This document shows positions 15,155 through 23,391 of a stretch of DNA of 36,139 nucleotides, in pieces (within the stretch, counting starts at the first letter, position 1; each line of letters starts with the position of its first letter). Source of the DNA: Bacteroidota bacterium (GTDB lineage Bacteria > Bacteroidota > Rhodothermia > Rhodothermales > Bin80); the NCBI GenBank assembly GCA_028873925.1, contig JAPPNA010000009.1, positions 1-36,139 of the forward strand, read 5' to 3'. Under the pieces are notes generated by a model. It searched no databases and was not told the origin of the DNA. It worked only from the letters and a program-made list of their open reading frames with translations. Both the position numbers and the translations under genes were made by a program.

Positions 15155-16258
15155 ATGAAAAGCCCGGAATTAGTGAAATGCACTGGCGAGACGGGTCTAA
15201 AGGCGGCCTGTGATCTGCTGAACCGGGTGCTGGACCTGAAGATCAGCGCGGTTTATCGTGATCCGAAGCCTAACAGTATCCTGGGGACTGACGGACGTGT
15301 TGAATTCGACCAAGGCGATGTAGCCTATGCGCTCATCATAAAGGTCTTGCCAGACGGAGCTCCTCGTTTCGTCCGGTCCATGGTCTTGCAGCTTATGGGG
15401 CACTTGGAGCATGTACGGCAGTCCGGTCAAGAAGATTGCGGTCGACATCTGATCCCGATGCTCGTAAGCCCTTACCTGTCGCCCCAGTCTCGGTCAATAT
15501 GCGCCGATCACGGGGTCGCCTACCTCGATCGGGTTGGGAATGCTCTTGTTTCCTTCAATAGTGTCTATATCAATCGGGCGGTCGCTGAAAAACCCAAGTC
15601 GGAAGCCCGATCTCTTGGTTCGCTCTTCAGCCCCAAAGCGGGAGCGGTTCTGCGGGTCCTCCTTCAAGGCCCTGAGCAAACATGGCGCGTCATGGACTTA
15701 GCGGCAGCAGCTAATGTGAGCCTAGGTCATGTGAGCAACATTCGCAAAGCTTTAATGGCAAGGGAGTGGGTTGAGGAGCGAAAGAATGGCATCATCCTGG
15801 CTCAGCCGGATGCACTGTTGAGGACATGGCGCAAGGAATACCGTCCTCCGACCGACCGACAGGTCACTGGCTACACGCTTTTCCACGGGGACCAGCTCAA
15901 CAAACAACTGCCGGAAATTCTAAATCCGAACCCACAGCGTCCACGTGCAATTCTATCGGCACACTCGGCCGCCCAATGGCTTGCGCCGTTCGCTCGCAGT
16001 GGTACGCTCAGCTTCTATGCTGATGAGCCCGGCATGCGGAAGCTGAAAATGGCACTGAATATTGCTCATACGCAACGGGGGTCAAATGTCATCGTGCGCC
16101 TCCCGAAGGATGACACCCTGTTCGCTGATGCTGTTCAGCCAGTGCCGGGCATTTATTGCACCAACCCGGTCGTCACGTACCTCGATCTGTACAGTGGGAA
16201 CGACCGTGATCGTGAGGCAGCTGACCATATGGCATCAGAGTACTATCCATGGCTATGA
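15155..16258 (+). CDS. AbiEi-like antitoxin/transcriptional regulator
   Basis: A 367-residue protein resembling the long AbiEi-type antitoxins of type IV toxin-antitoxin systems. The N-terminal third (LKAACDLLNRVLDL ... VRSMVLQLMGHLEHVRQ ... LVSPYLSPQSRSICADHG) resembles a restriction-enzyme-like fold region. Residues about 163-215 form a winged helix: 'AGAVLRVLLQGPEQTWRV', DLAAAANVSLGHVSNIRKAL, then the wing EWVEERKNGIILAQPDALL. The C-terminal part ends with NPVVTYLDLYSGNDRDREAA, typical of this group. AbiEi proteins repress their own promoter and neutralise the AbiEii nucleotidyltransferase. The partner gene starts at an ATGA overlap with this stop, but carries an in-frame TAG. The assignment is from motif memory; an orphan regulator of the same fold is the alternative. 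Confidence 0.72.
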   Translation: MKSPELVKCTGETGLKAACDLLNRVLDLKISAVYRDPKPNSILGTDGRVEFDQGDVAYALIIKVLPDGAPRFVRSMVLQLMGHLEHVRQSGQEDCGRHLIPMLVSPYLSPQSRSICADHGVAYLDRVGNALVSFNSVYINRAVAEKPKSEARSLGSLFSPKAGAVLRVLLQGPEQTWRVMDLAAAANVSLGHVSNIRKALMAREWVEERKNGIILAQPDALLRTWRKEYRPPTDRQVTGYTLFHGDQLNKQLPEILNPNPQRPRAILSAHSAAQWLAPFARSGTLSFYADEPGMRKLKMALNIAHTQRGSNVIVRLPKDDTLFADAVQPVPGIYCTNPVVTYLDLYSGNDRDREAADHMASEYYPWL

Positions 16259-17115
16259 ACGAGTTCCAAGCAGCCGCTGATTACGATGACCGGTTAACAA
16301 GGGCGGTAAAATCCGTGCTGGTGGAGATTCAGTAGATCTTGGGCAGTTTTAGCGGCAAGTTTGCAATAATCGGCGGTGCGGTCCCCTGGCTATTGCTAAG
16401 CAATGCCGATATGCCCCATGTTGGGACCGGAGACGTGGACCTCGTGCTTGACCCCGCCGCCTTGGGCGATGGCGAGTACGCAAAACTAATTGAAGCCCTG
16501 CAGGCACATGGTTACCATCAACGGCGCAATCTGCGGCGCTTTCAGCTTTTGCGCACCGTAGCTGCCAGAGATCATGGAATTAATATCGATGTTATCGTTG
16601 ACTTCCTGATGCCGCGCGACGCAGAAATAGCCAAGAGCATTTCGCCGCTGATCAGCGATTTTGCCGTTCAGCGTGCCGATGGTGCCGACTTGGCAATCAG
16701 ATTCTGGCAGTCGGTCGCTATAGAAGAAGACATGCCCGAAGGTGGCAGGAACCATGTTGAAATCGCGGTGGCATCAATTCCAGCTCTTATGGCGATGAAA
16801 GGATATGCCATCAGGAATCGTCTGAAGCACAAGGACGCTTACGACATCTACTATTCTATTCGAAATTTCCCGGGAGGAATCGGCGCACTGGTCCAGGGTA
16901 CCCGACCGCTTCTCGCTGTTGACTCGGACCGCAGGGGTTACTGCCTGATAGCGGAGAAATTCCGCAGCATAGATGATTTTGGACCTACCAGCGTTAGGCA
17001 ATTTGTTGAAGGCTCTCCGTCAGTTATGGGCGACCGCACACCGGCTCAATGGCAGCAGGATGCCTTTGGGCAGGTTTATGCCTGGCTCAAGGGGATTGGC
17101 CAGAGAGGAGCTTAG
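16255..17115 (+). pseudogene. AbiEii-like nucleotidyltransferase interrupted by an amber codon
   Basis: An AbiEii-type nucleotidyltransferase toxin gene. The natural start is ATG 16255, overlapping the AbiEi-like stop (ATGA). Codons 1-26 read MNEFQAAADYDDRLTRAVKS and VLVEIQ, then codon 27 is TAG (16333-16335). Beyond it the same frame runs 260 codons: FAIIGGAVPWLLLS contains the GG of the nucleotidyltransferase fold, and GTGDVDLVLD supplies the D-x-D catalytic pair. Further on are NIDVIVDFLMPRD, where the third acidic residue is expected, and MAMKGYAIRNRLKHKDAYDIYYSI, which is typical of the AbiEii family (LKxKDxxDI). A TTG at 16339, three bases after the TAG and 12 bases from a GGAG, could restart translation and yield a 258-residue protein with an intact catalytic core. 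It may therefore be a pseudogene, a gene expressed by reinitiation, or a sequencing error. Confidence 0.72.
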
Positions 17116-17680
17116 AACGCCAAGAGGAATACCGCACTGTGGACAGGCACCGCCCGCGCGTACCATTCGACTCGGTCCTTCGGGATACTTGGTCCGGTGG
17201 TCAATTTCAAACGGAATGGGTGGTCCGCCTTTACCAAAATGGCAGGTGCGGAGCCAGCCCAAGATATGATCGGAATTCCCCCCGTCCGCAGTACAAGCAT
17301 GTTGATCGGTGTTTAAGTGTGTGGAGGCGGCTTGTTCAGCTGCCGTGACGCTGCACAGCGGCAAACGACCGCCGCATAAATCGCGTCATCGGTGTCGTAG
17401 GTGCTTTCTGGGGCTCCATAATGTCACAACTCGCGCGGAGATCGTTGGGGCCGAGTGATTCAATGCACCGCAATCCCAGGCATGTACAAAGCCGACTGCC
17501 GTAGTGCATGGATCTGGTGGCATTCACCCTTGTTGCGGTGGTGATGCCGGTTACGGGTACACCGGGTTGTGGTCACATAGACTGGCATCATTGCCTAAAT
17601 CCTACGCCGCGTATTTTTCACCATCCGACACCCTCAATGCTAATCCCAGGGGTACTGCGCCGCACTTGACGAGGCCTTAT
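17116..17680. other. gap between accessory island and dctP
   Basis: About 560 bases with no supportable gene. Overlapping frames of 60-115 codons are open on both strands, one minus frame containing a CPQCG-like pair and a DHR, but without a complete zinc-ribbon or HNH pattern. This is the probable right junction of the accessory island; no repeat matching the left junction was found by eye. Confidence 0.4.
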
Positions 17681-18790
17681 TCAGGCGGCGAGCATTCGGG
17701 CCACAAACTCGCTGTACGAGAAACTGGCCGCACCGAACCAGTTGTTGGACGCACCTAACCAGGCCATGTACGAATCGTAGATCTCCGAATAAACAGGATC
17801 AGAGGTTCCCTCCTGGATCATCTCCGCAGAAGCCGTACGCGCGGCTTCCAAGACATCGGCCGGGAATGATCTTAACTCAACACCTGAATCAACCAGCCGC
17901 TGGAACGCAGCCGGGTTCACCGCATCATAACGCGACAGCATGTACATGTTAGCCTCAATCATGGCCGTTTCAAGCGCATGCTGGTATGCGGAGGGCAGCG
18001 TGCCGAAGGCAGACCGGTTGACATAAAAGGACAGGTTGGCCCCCGGCTCCCACCATCCGGGAGAATAGTAGTAGCGGGCAACCTGGTGGAAGCCCAATTT
18101 CTCGTCATCGTAGGGACCGACCCACTCAGCGGCATCAATCACTCCGCGCTCCAAGGCCGGATAAATCTCGCCACCCGGAATCTGCTGGACAGTTACGCCA
18201 AGTCGGTCCATCACACGTCCTCCCAATCCGGGAATGCGCATGGTGAGCCCGCGCAGGTCCTGGACGGAGTTGATTTCGCGATTGAACCAGCCTCCCATCT
18301 GGGTACCCGTGTTGCCGCCGGGATAGCTAAGGATGTTGTAGTCCGCAAACAATCCCTGCATGATCTCACGGCCACCGCCATGATAAGCCCAGGCGTTGAA
18401 CTGACGCGCGGTTAATCCAAACGGAATAGTGGTGTCAAAGGCGAAAGCCGGATTCTTGCCGATATAGTAGTAACTGGCGGAATGCCCGAGCTGCACGGTT
18501 CCCTTCTGCACGGATTCAAGCACTTCAAAAGCCGGAACGATTTCGCCGGCCGGATATACGCGTACCGTGAAGCGACCATCGGTGATCTGACTCAATCGGT
18601 CCGCCATCACATCCGCCGCTCCGTAGATGGTGTCTAATGACCGCGGATAGCTGGAGGCCAGCCTCCACCGCAAGGTAGGCTGTCCTGCTTGTATGGCCGG
18701 GGCATCAGACGAGTTACCGGCGCATCCGCTGACCAATGTACCCGCTGCGGCTCCCAGAGCCGCCGATTTGATAAAATGTCGTCGTTCCAT
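17681..18790 (-). CDS. TRAP transporter substrate-binding protein DctP
   Basis: A 369-residue periplasmic solute-binding protein of the DctP/TakP type. The N-terminus has a twin-arginine-like motif (RRHFIK) and a lipobox (LVSGC, cysteine at residue 23), indicating a Tat-exported, lipid-anchored protein. The core shows the DctP signatures 'LRWRLASSYPRSLDTIYGAA', DGRFTVRVYPAGEIVPAFE, VQKGTVQLGHSASYYYIGKNP, 'GNTGTQMGGWFNREI', LRGLTMRIPGLGG and ALERGVIDAAEWVGPYDD. The arginine in MRIPG is the conserved carboxylate-binding residue. Similarity to the alpha-keto-acid binder TakP group suggests an organic-acid substrate, which is inference. It is the only candidate partner here for the DctQM membrane subunits encoded 5.4 kb upstream on the opposite strand. 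The SDR gene lies 12 bases upstream on the same strand. Confidence 0.92.
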   Translation of the reverse strand: MERRHFIKSAALGAAAGTLVSGCAGNSSDAPAIQAGQPTLRWRLASSYPRSLDTIYGAADVMADRLSQITDGRFTVRVYPAGEIVPAFEVLESVQKGTVQLGHSASYYYIGKNPAFAFDTTIPFGLTARQFNAWAYHGGGREIMQGLFADYNILSYPGGNTGTQMGGWFNREINSVQDLRGLTMRIPGLGGRVMDRLGVTVQQIPGGEIYPALERGVIDAAEWVGPYDDEKLGFHQVARYYYSPGWWEPGANLSFYVNRSAFGTLPSAYQHALETAMIEANMYMLSRYDAVNPAAFQRLVDSGVELRSFPADVLEAARTASAEMIQEGTSDPVYSEIYDSYMAWLGASNNWFGAASFSYSEFVARMLAA

Positions 18791-18802
18791 CAGGCTAGAG
18801 AG

Positions 18803-19510
18803 TTATCCGCGCGGTCTCAGCGGACGCATGACCACTTCAGAAATCAGATAATTGTCCGGTGCATCCAGCACATGAACGAGCGTAGCGGCAATATCGGTCG
18901 GCAGCATGGGCTGGGCCGCGCCGTGAGAGCCAGCCTTGCGACCAAATCCCGTCGCTACCGACCCCGGACACAGCACGGTTACTTTTATGCCGCTGGCCCG
19001 CAACTCCTTCATGATGGCCTCGCTGAATCCGCGCAGGCCGAACTTGGTGGCGTTGTAGGCGCTCAAATTGGGATTGCCCACCAACCCAGCGATGGATGCA
19101 ATATTGACGATATGGCCTCCAAATCCGGTCCGGTCATTCTGCGCCTTCATCGTAGGAACCACGGCGCGCGTGCAGTAGAAGACACCGGACAGGTTGGTGT
19201 CCATCTGGGCACCCCAGTCATCTGCTGCCTGTTTGTCCACGGGCGCAAAACGCCCCAGGCCAGCATTGTTAACGAGGATGTCAATCTCCGGCAGTCCCCC
19301 GACAGCCGCCTGAACCTCGGATTCAACCGTTATGTCACAGGTCAGTGGCCGAAACGCCGGCCCCAAAGACCGCGAAAGCGTGTCCAACCTTTCCTGCCGC
19401 CTCGCCAGTCCGTACACGATCGCTCCTTTGGCCACCAGCGCTTTTGAGAATTCGGCACCGAGTCCGCTGCTGGCACCGGTGACAATGGCGGTCTTACCCT
19501 CAAGAACCAT
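18803..19510 (-). CDS. short-chain dehydrogenase/reductase (SDR)
   Basis: A 235-residue classical SDR. It has the nucleotide-binding glycine motif TGASSGLGAE at residues 11-20, the LVNNAG motif, the catalytic serine in HIVNIASIAG, and the catalytic SAYNATKFGL (YxxxK) near residue 150, followed by VLCPGSVATGFG. RR after the second strand (ARRQERLD) suggests NADP preference. The ATG at 19510 is chosen because it puts the first strand (MVLEGKTAIVTG) at the N-terminus; the frame is open 61 codons further upstream without SDR-like sequence. It is cotranscribed with dctP (12-base gap), so it may act on the compound imported by the TRAP system, but the substrate cannot be read from the sequence. Confidence 0.92.
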   Translation of the reverse strand: MVLEGKTAIVTGASSGLGAEFSKALVAKGAIVYGLARRQERLDTLSRSLGPAFRPLTCDITVESEVQAAVGGLPEIDILVNNAGLGRFAPVDKQAADDWGAQMDTNLSGVFYCTRAVVPTMKAQNDRTGFGGHIVNIASIAGLVGNPNLSAYNATKFGLRGFSEAIMKELRASGIKVTVLCPGSVATGFGRKAGSHGAAQPMLPTDIAATLVHVLDAPDNYLISEVVMRPLRPRG

Positions 19511-19591
19511 ATTGGCAGAATATGCAAATGCAAAACGGTTGAACAAGCCGGAACATTGCCTGTTCGCAGCCGAAGCACACCGACAAGATAT

Positions 19592-20806
19592 ATGGAGCGG
19601 GCCCTGAACGAGGCTTTTCAGCGGCATGTCGCTTGGACTAGCGACGCACCGCTCGGGCTGGTGGTGGAATCCGCCAGCGGTCCCTACCTGCACCTGGCAA
19701 ACAATCGCAAACTGATCGACCTGATCAGCGGCATTGCCGTCTCGTCACTCGGGCATGGTCATCCCGAAGTATTGGAAGCTATCAGGGCGCAGGTTAACAG
19801 GCACCTGCATGTCATGGTCTACGGCGAATTCATCCAGCGCCCCCAAGCTGAATTCGCCAGCCTGCTCGCAGCGAACCTGCCGCCATCCTTGGACACGGTC
19901 TACTTCACCATGACCGGTACCGAAGCCAATGAAGGTGCGCTGAAGCTGGCCAAAAAATTTACGGGGCGAACAAGAATAATCGCGTTCGATGGCTCCTACC
20001 ATGGCGATACGCACGGATCGCTGAGTGTAACCGGCAGGTCGGTCTATCGAAGGCCGTTTGAACCGCTGCTTTCAGATGTGCACTTTCTGCCCTTTGGGGA
20101 CATCGAAGCGCTGGAGGCCATTGACAACAGAACGGCATGCGTCATTACCGAACCCATTCAGGGCGAAGGGGGCGTGCGTGTACCCGGCTTCAAGTGGATG
20201 CGTGCGCTGCGAAAGAAGTGTACTTCATCAGGTGCACTACTGATTTTTGACGAGATTCAGACCGGATTCGGGCGTACGGGCAAATTGTTTGCTTTTGAGC
20301 AGTTTGATGTCGTGCCGGATATGCTGACCCTGGCCAAAGCCATGGGTGGTGGCATGCCGCTGGGTGCGTTTGTGTCCTCGGGCGCAATCATGGATACGTT
20401 GCGTAGGGATCCACCCTTAAGCCATGTGACCACCTTCGGCGGACATCCGGTATCCTGTGCAGCTGCGGTGGCGGCGCTGAGGGTTCTGTTGCGGGAACGA
20501 CTGCCTGATCGGGCCCGGGAACTGGAGCGTCAGATCCGCAGCCGGCTTCGACACCGGGCCATAGTGGAGATCCGGGGTATGGGTGCCATGCTGGGGATGC
20601 AGCTGACGAGCGATACCCTTGCATCCAGATTCGTAAACGCCTGCCTTGAGTCCGGTGTCCTGGTGGGCTGGACGCTGCATTCGGGGAGTCTGGTCCGGAT
20701 CGCCCCGCCGCTAAACATTCCCAGTACCGTGCTCCATCAGGCCCTGACCGCTATGCTGAAGGCATTGGATCTGGCGACGCAGGATCAGTCGCGCAACCAC
20801 GGGTAA
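19592..20806 (+). CDS. class III PLP-dependent aminotransferase
   Basis: A 404-residue fold-type I aminotransferase of the acetylornithine/ornithine/4-aminobutyrate group. Motifs: 'LIDLISGIAVSSLGHGHPEV', TMTGTEANEGALKLAKKFTG, AFDGSYHGDTHGSLS, VITEPIQGEGGVRVP, the PLP-contacting aspartate in LLIFDEIQTGFGRTG, the Schiff-base lysine K249 in TLAKAMGGGMPLGAF, and THTT-equivalent 'SHVTTFGGHPVSCAAA'. The chosen ATG follows an 81-base gap from the divergent SDR gene. The amino donor and acceptor cannot be set from motifs; the lack of argD-operon neighbours argues against calling it ArgD. The end overlaps the convergent FGGY kinase gene by 22 bases. Confidence 0.9.
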   Translation: MERALNEAFQRHVAWTSDAPLGLVVESASGPYLHLANNRKLIDLISGIAVSSLGHGHPEVLEAIRAQVNRHLHVMVYGEFIQRPQAEFASLLAANLPPSLDTVYFTMTGTEANEGALKLAKKFTGRTRIIAFDGSYHGDTHGSLSVTGRSVYRRPFEPLLSDVHFLPFGDIEALEAIDNRTACVITEPIQGEGGVRVPGFKWMRALRKKCTSSGALLIFDEIQTGFGRTGKLFAFEQFDVVPDMLTLAKAMGGGMPLGAFVSSGAIMDTLRRDPPLSHVTTFGGHPVSCAAAVAALRVLLRERLPDRARELERQIRSRLRHRAIVEIRGMGAMLGMQLTSDTLASRFVNACLESGVLVGWTLHSGSLVRIAPPLNIPSTVLHQALTAMLKALDLATQDQSRNHG

Positions 20807-22170
20807 TCGCTCAGGAAGCGATCATACGCGTGACCCAGACCGGCGGCAGGGTAATAGGTCCGCCGGATTCGGGTCATTTGCCGGGCAGCGGTCCGGACAG
20901 AATCAAAATGTGTGCCGGCGGCCGCCAGTATTGCGGCCCCCATGGCCGCCTCCGGGCAGGCCGGGAGGTGGAACGTCCGCTGGCATACATCCGCCCTCAG
21001 CTGCATCCATATATCGCTTTGACTGCCTCCGCCCGTGCTGAAAACGGAGCCGCCCGCGGTACTCATCGCGTCGTCCAGCACTTCGTAACAGCGACGCTCA
21101 ACACAGGCCGTACCCAAAAGGCCGGCCGCAAACAGGTCAGCCTCCCCGAGACCTTCAGGCCGGGGCACAGTCAGATGGTCATCCGCTACCGGAAACCTCT
21201 CGCCGCGGCCCAGAAGCGGATAAACGGCCCGCGCGTGCGGAAAAACCCGGCCAGCTCGGCGGTCAAGTTCCTGAACATCCCGATTCGCAAACCATGCCGG
21301 AATCCAGGCCGCCCCGACATTACTGGCCGCTCCGGGAAGCCACAATCCTCCGGGTAATTTGTGGGCGTAGACCATGGGATGGGACACCGGCGCGGCTGCC
21401 AGGGCCTTGAAGGTTAATGTGCTGCCCAGCGAAGTGCTGTAGTCCCCCCCACGGTGCAGTCCTGAAGCCAACCCGGCCGCCACACCATCGGTCGCCGCCG
21501 TCACCACCGGAAGGCCCTTCGGCAGTCCGGTGAAAGTGCCGGTCTGCTGTGTGATGGTGCCGATTTGCGTTCCGGGGGCCACGACATCGGGTAACAGGCA
21601 ACGGATATCCGAGTCAATCCAGTGCGGCCAGCTCTCAGTGGTCAGGTCCAGACCCATCTTGAGGCCATTACTATAATCGGTAATCCCGAAGGTGCCGCAC
21701 AGTCTGCCTGCTACCCAGTCTGCCTGACTGAGGCAATATCGGATTCGGGCAAATCGCTGAGGCTCGCGGCGCTTGATCCAAGCGGCCTTCGGAAGAGACC
21801 AGGACCCGGAAAGATTCGCCCATGAAGAGACATGACGCATCCGCCGGGCCTCCTGCCGGGCGCGCGCGTCATTGTACATGATAGCCGGACCAACGGGATG
21901 GCCGGATTCGTCGGCGCAGACCAAGGTGCCGGAGGTACCGTCAACGGCGATCGCCCGCAGGGCGCAGAGATCGGACAGCTGGCTAAGTGCCGCTTGGAGG
22001 GCTGCGCCTGCAGACTCCCACCAGTGTTCCGGCTCCTGTTCATGCCGGCTGCCCGACGCAGATGCGCGCAACGGAGCTGACGCACGCGCGTGCACAACGC
22101 CGGAGTCGTCGGCAATAATGATGCGGATGCCCGAGGTGCCAACATCCACGCCGGCAAACAGCGGATTCAT
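20785..22170 (-). CDS. FGGY-family carbohydrate kinase, ribulokinase-like
   Basis: A 461-residue sugar kinase of the FGGY family, phosphorylating a pentulose or related sugar with ATP in the cytoplasm. The N-terminal domain begins FAGVDVGTSGIRIIIAD (phosphate-1 motif) and has HEQEPEHWW, 'AIAVDGTSGTLVCADESG' and MYNDARA. The C-terminal domain has TAATDGVAAGLASG, STSLGSTLTFKAL and FSTGGGSQSDIWMQLRADV (adenosine motif). The stretch ITDYSNGLKMGLDLTTESWP resembles the plant/cyanobacterial D-ribulokinase (XK-1-like) subfamily more than classical xylulokinase, so D-ribulose is a reasonable guess for the substrate. It lies downstream of the two tRNA-Ser genes on the same strand and converges on the aminotransferase gene with a 22-base overlap. 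Confidence 0.87.
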   Translation of the reverse strand: MNPLFAGVDVGTSGIRIIIADDSGVVHARASAPLRASASGSRHEQEPEHWWESAGAALQAALSQLSDLCALRAIAVDGTSGTLVCADESGHPVGPAIMYNDARARQEARRMRHVSSWANLSGSWSLPKAAWIKRREPQRFARIRYCLSQADWVAGRLCGTFGITDYSNGLKMGLDLTTESWPHWIDSDIRCLLPDVVAPGTQIGTITQQTGTFTGLPKGLPVVTAATDGVAAGLASGLHRGGDYSTSLGSTLTFKALAAAPVSHPMVYAHKLPGGLWLPGAASNVGAAWIPAWFANRDVQELDRRAGRVFPHARAVYPLLGRGERFPVADDHLTVPRPEGLGEADLFAAGLLGTACVERRCYEVLDDAMSTAGGSVFSTGGGSQSDIWMQLRADVCQRTFHLPACPEAAMGAAILAAAGTHFDSVRTAARQMTRIRRTYYPAAGLGHAYDRFLSDYPWLRD

Positions 22171-22211
22171 TCAGTCAGGCGACGCACATCAGTCCGCCCT
22201 TGCCGTGGCAG

Positions 22212-22296
22212 CGGAGGGGGAGGGATTCGAACCCCCGGTACCTTGCGGTACGCTGGTTTTCAAGACCAGTGCATTCGACCACTCTGCCACCCCTCC
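22212..22296 (-). tRNA. tRNA-Ser(UGA)
   Basis: An 85-base class II tRNA on the minus strand. The acceptor stem is GGAGGGG/CCCCTCC with discriminator G, the anticodon loop is CTTGAAA (anticodon UGA), a long variable arm GCGTACCGCAAGGTACC follows, and the T arm carries GGTTCGAATCC. CCA is not encoded. Confidence 0.95.
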
Positions 22297-22310
22297 AGGC
22301 GTGGTACACA

Positions 22311-22338
22311 TAAAAAGAGCCGAACACGGGTCCGGCTT
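22311..22338 (-). terminator. intrinsic terminator between the two tRNA-Ser genes
   Basis: On the minus strand AGCCGGAC and GTTCGGCT form an eight-pair stem (one G-U) around a CCGT loop, followed directly by CTTTTTA. It lies just after tRNA-Ser(GCU) and before tRNA-Ser(UGA), so it would end transcription coming from the ATP synthase genes and the first tRNA. Confidence 0.7.
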
Positions 22339-22345
22339 CTTGCGG

Positions 22346-22432
22346 CGGAGAGGGTGGGATTCGAACCCACGATGAGCGTCAACCCATACTCCCTTAGCAG
22401 GGGAGCGCCTTCAGCCACTCGGCCACCTCTCC
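22346..22432 (-). tRNA. tRNA-Ser(GCU)
   Basis: An 87-base class II tRNA on the minus strand. The acceptor stem is GGAGAGG/CCTCTCC with discriminator G, the anticodon loop is CTGCTAA (anticodon GCU), with a long variable arm and the T-arm sequence GGGTTCGAATCCCA. CCA is not encoded. It starts about 20 bases after atpG and may be processed from the same transcript. Confidence 0.95.
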
Positions 22433-22451
22433 CAAGGGTGCACCAATTTTG

Positions 22452-23378
22452 TCAGGCTGAAGACTCCAACGCGTTAGCACCGCTTATGATCTCCAGGATT
22501 TCGGAGGTAATGGCACTCTGGCGGGCCCGGTTGTACTGCAGCTGCAGCGAACGCAGCAGTTCGTTGGCATTCGAGGTGGCGTTGTCCATGGCCACCATTC
22601 GGGCACTCTGCTCCGCGGCGTTGGATTCAAGCAGCGCACGCCAGATCTGAAAATTGATAAATAGCGGGACCAGCCGATTCAGAATTGCTCTGGTACCCGG
22701 CTCAAATATGTAGTCGGCTCGGTATTCCGGCTGGATCTCCGGCTCAACGAGGGTTTCCTGCTGCATCACCGGCGTACGGAACTGCTCCGGCGGCACCGGC
22801 AGCAGCGGGGAAACAATACGATTCTGGGCAATCGTGTTGCGGAATTCATTATAGATCAGATAGACCTCGTCCCACTTGCCGTCGAGGAATCCTTCCACTG
22901 CTAACGTACCGACTGATTGGGCCACCGGAAAGGTCAGGTCACGAAACACACCGCTTAAGCGGGCTTCCATACGGTAGTCACGCCGCCTGAAGTACTCCAC
23001 TCCTTTGCGTCCGACACCAGCCAGATAGAGCTGCCCCGCGGTCTGGAGATGCTCAAACTTCTCGCGGATAAGCGATTCCGCAGACTTGATGATGTTGGTG
23101 TTGAAGGCACCGGCAAGTCCGCGATCTCCGGTTACCACAATCAGCAGCACGCCCGCAGTTTCCTCTCGCGCCTTCAACAAAGGATGTGCATCCACTTCGC
23201 CCTGGCGTTTCAGGTGGTCAATGATCTCGCCGATCTTGAAGGCATAGGGGCGTGTCTTGAAAATATTCTCCTGCGCACGGCGCAGCTTGGCGGCCGCCAC
23301 CATCTTCATGGCCCGCGTAACCTGCTGCGTATTCTTTACCGACGCAATCCGCGTGCGGATGTCCCGCAAGGTGGCCAT
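22452..23378 (-). CDS. atpG: F1Fo ATP synthase gamma subunit
   Basis: A 308-residue central-stalk subunit of F1. The N-terminal helix MATLRDIRTRIASVKNTQQV and TRAMKMVAAAKLRRAQ are diagnostic, as are VTGDRGLAGAFNTNI and the C-terminal helix 'ARMVAMDNATSNANELLRSL' with NRARQSAITSEILEIISGA. Rotation of this subunit couples proton flow to ATP formation. It is the last protein gene of the atp operon here (13 bases after atpA); the beta and epsilon genes, which follow gamma in most bacteria, are absent and tRNA-Ser genes follow instead. Confidence 0.98.
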   Translation of the reverse strand: MATLRDIRTRIASVKNTQQVTRAMKMVAAAKLRRAQENIFKTRPYAFKIGEIIDHLKRQGEVDAHPLLKAREETAGVLLIVVTGDRGLAGAFNTNIIKSAESLIREKFEHLQTAGQLYLAGVGRKGVEYFRRRDYRMEARLSGVFRDLTFPVAQSVGTLAVEGFLDGKWDEVYLIYNEFRNTIAQNRIVSPLLPVPPEQFRTPVMQQETLVEPEIQPEYRADYIFEPGTRAILNRLVPLFINFQIWRALLESNAAEQSARMVAMDNATSNANELLRSLQLQYNRARQSAITSEILEIISGANALESSA

Positions 23379-23391
23379 AGGTACGGCTGAA

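Noticed and set aside
17020-17364. Minus-strand frame with CPQCG and DHR, at first suggesting an HNH nuclease or zinc ribbon
   Set aside because: Only one CxxC is present, the spacing does not match an HNH core, and much of the frame is antisense to the AbiEii-like gene.
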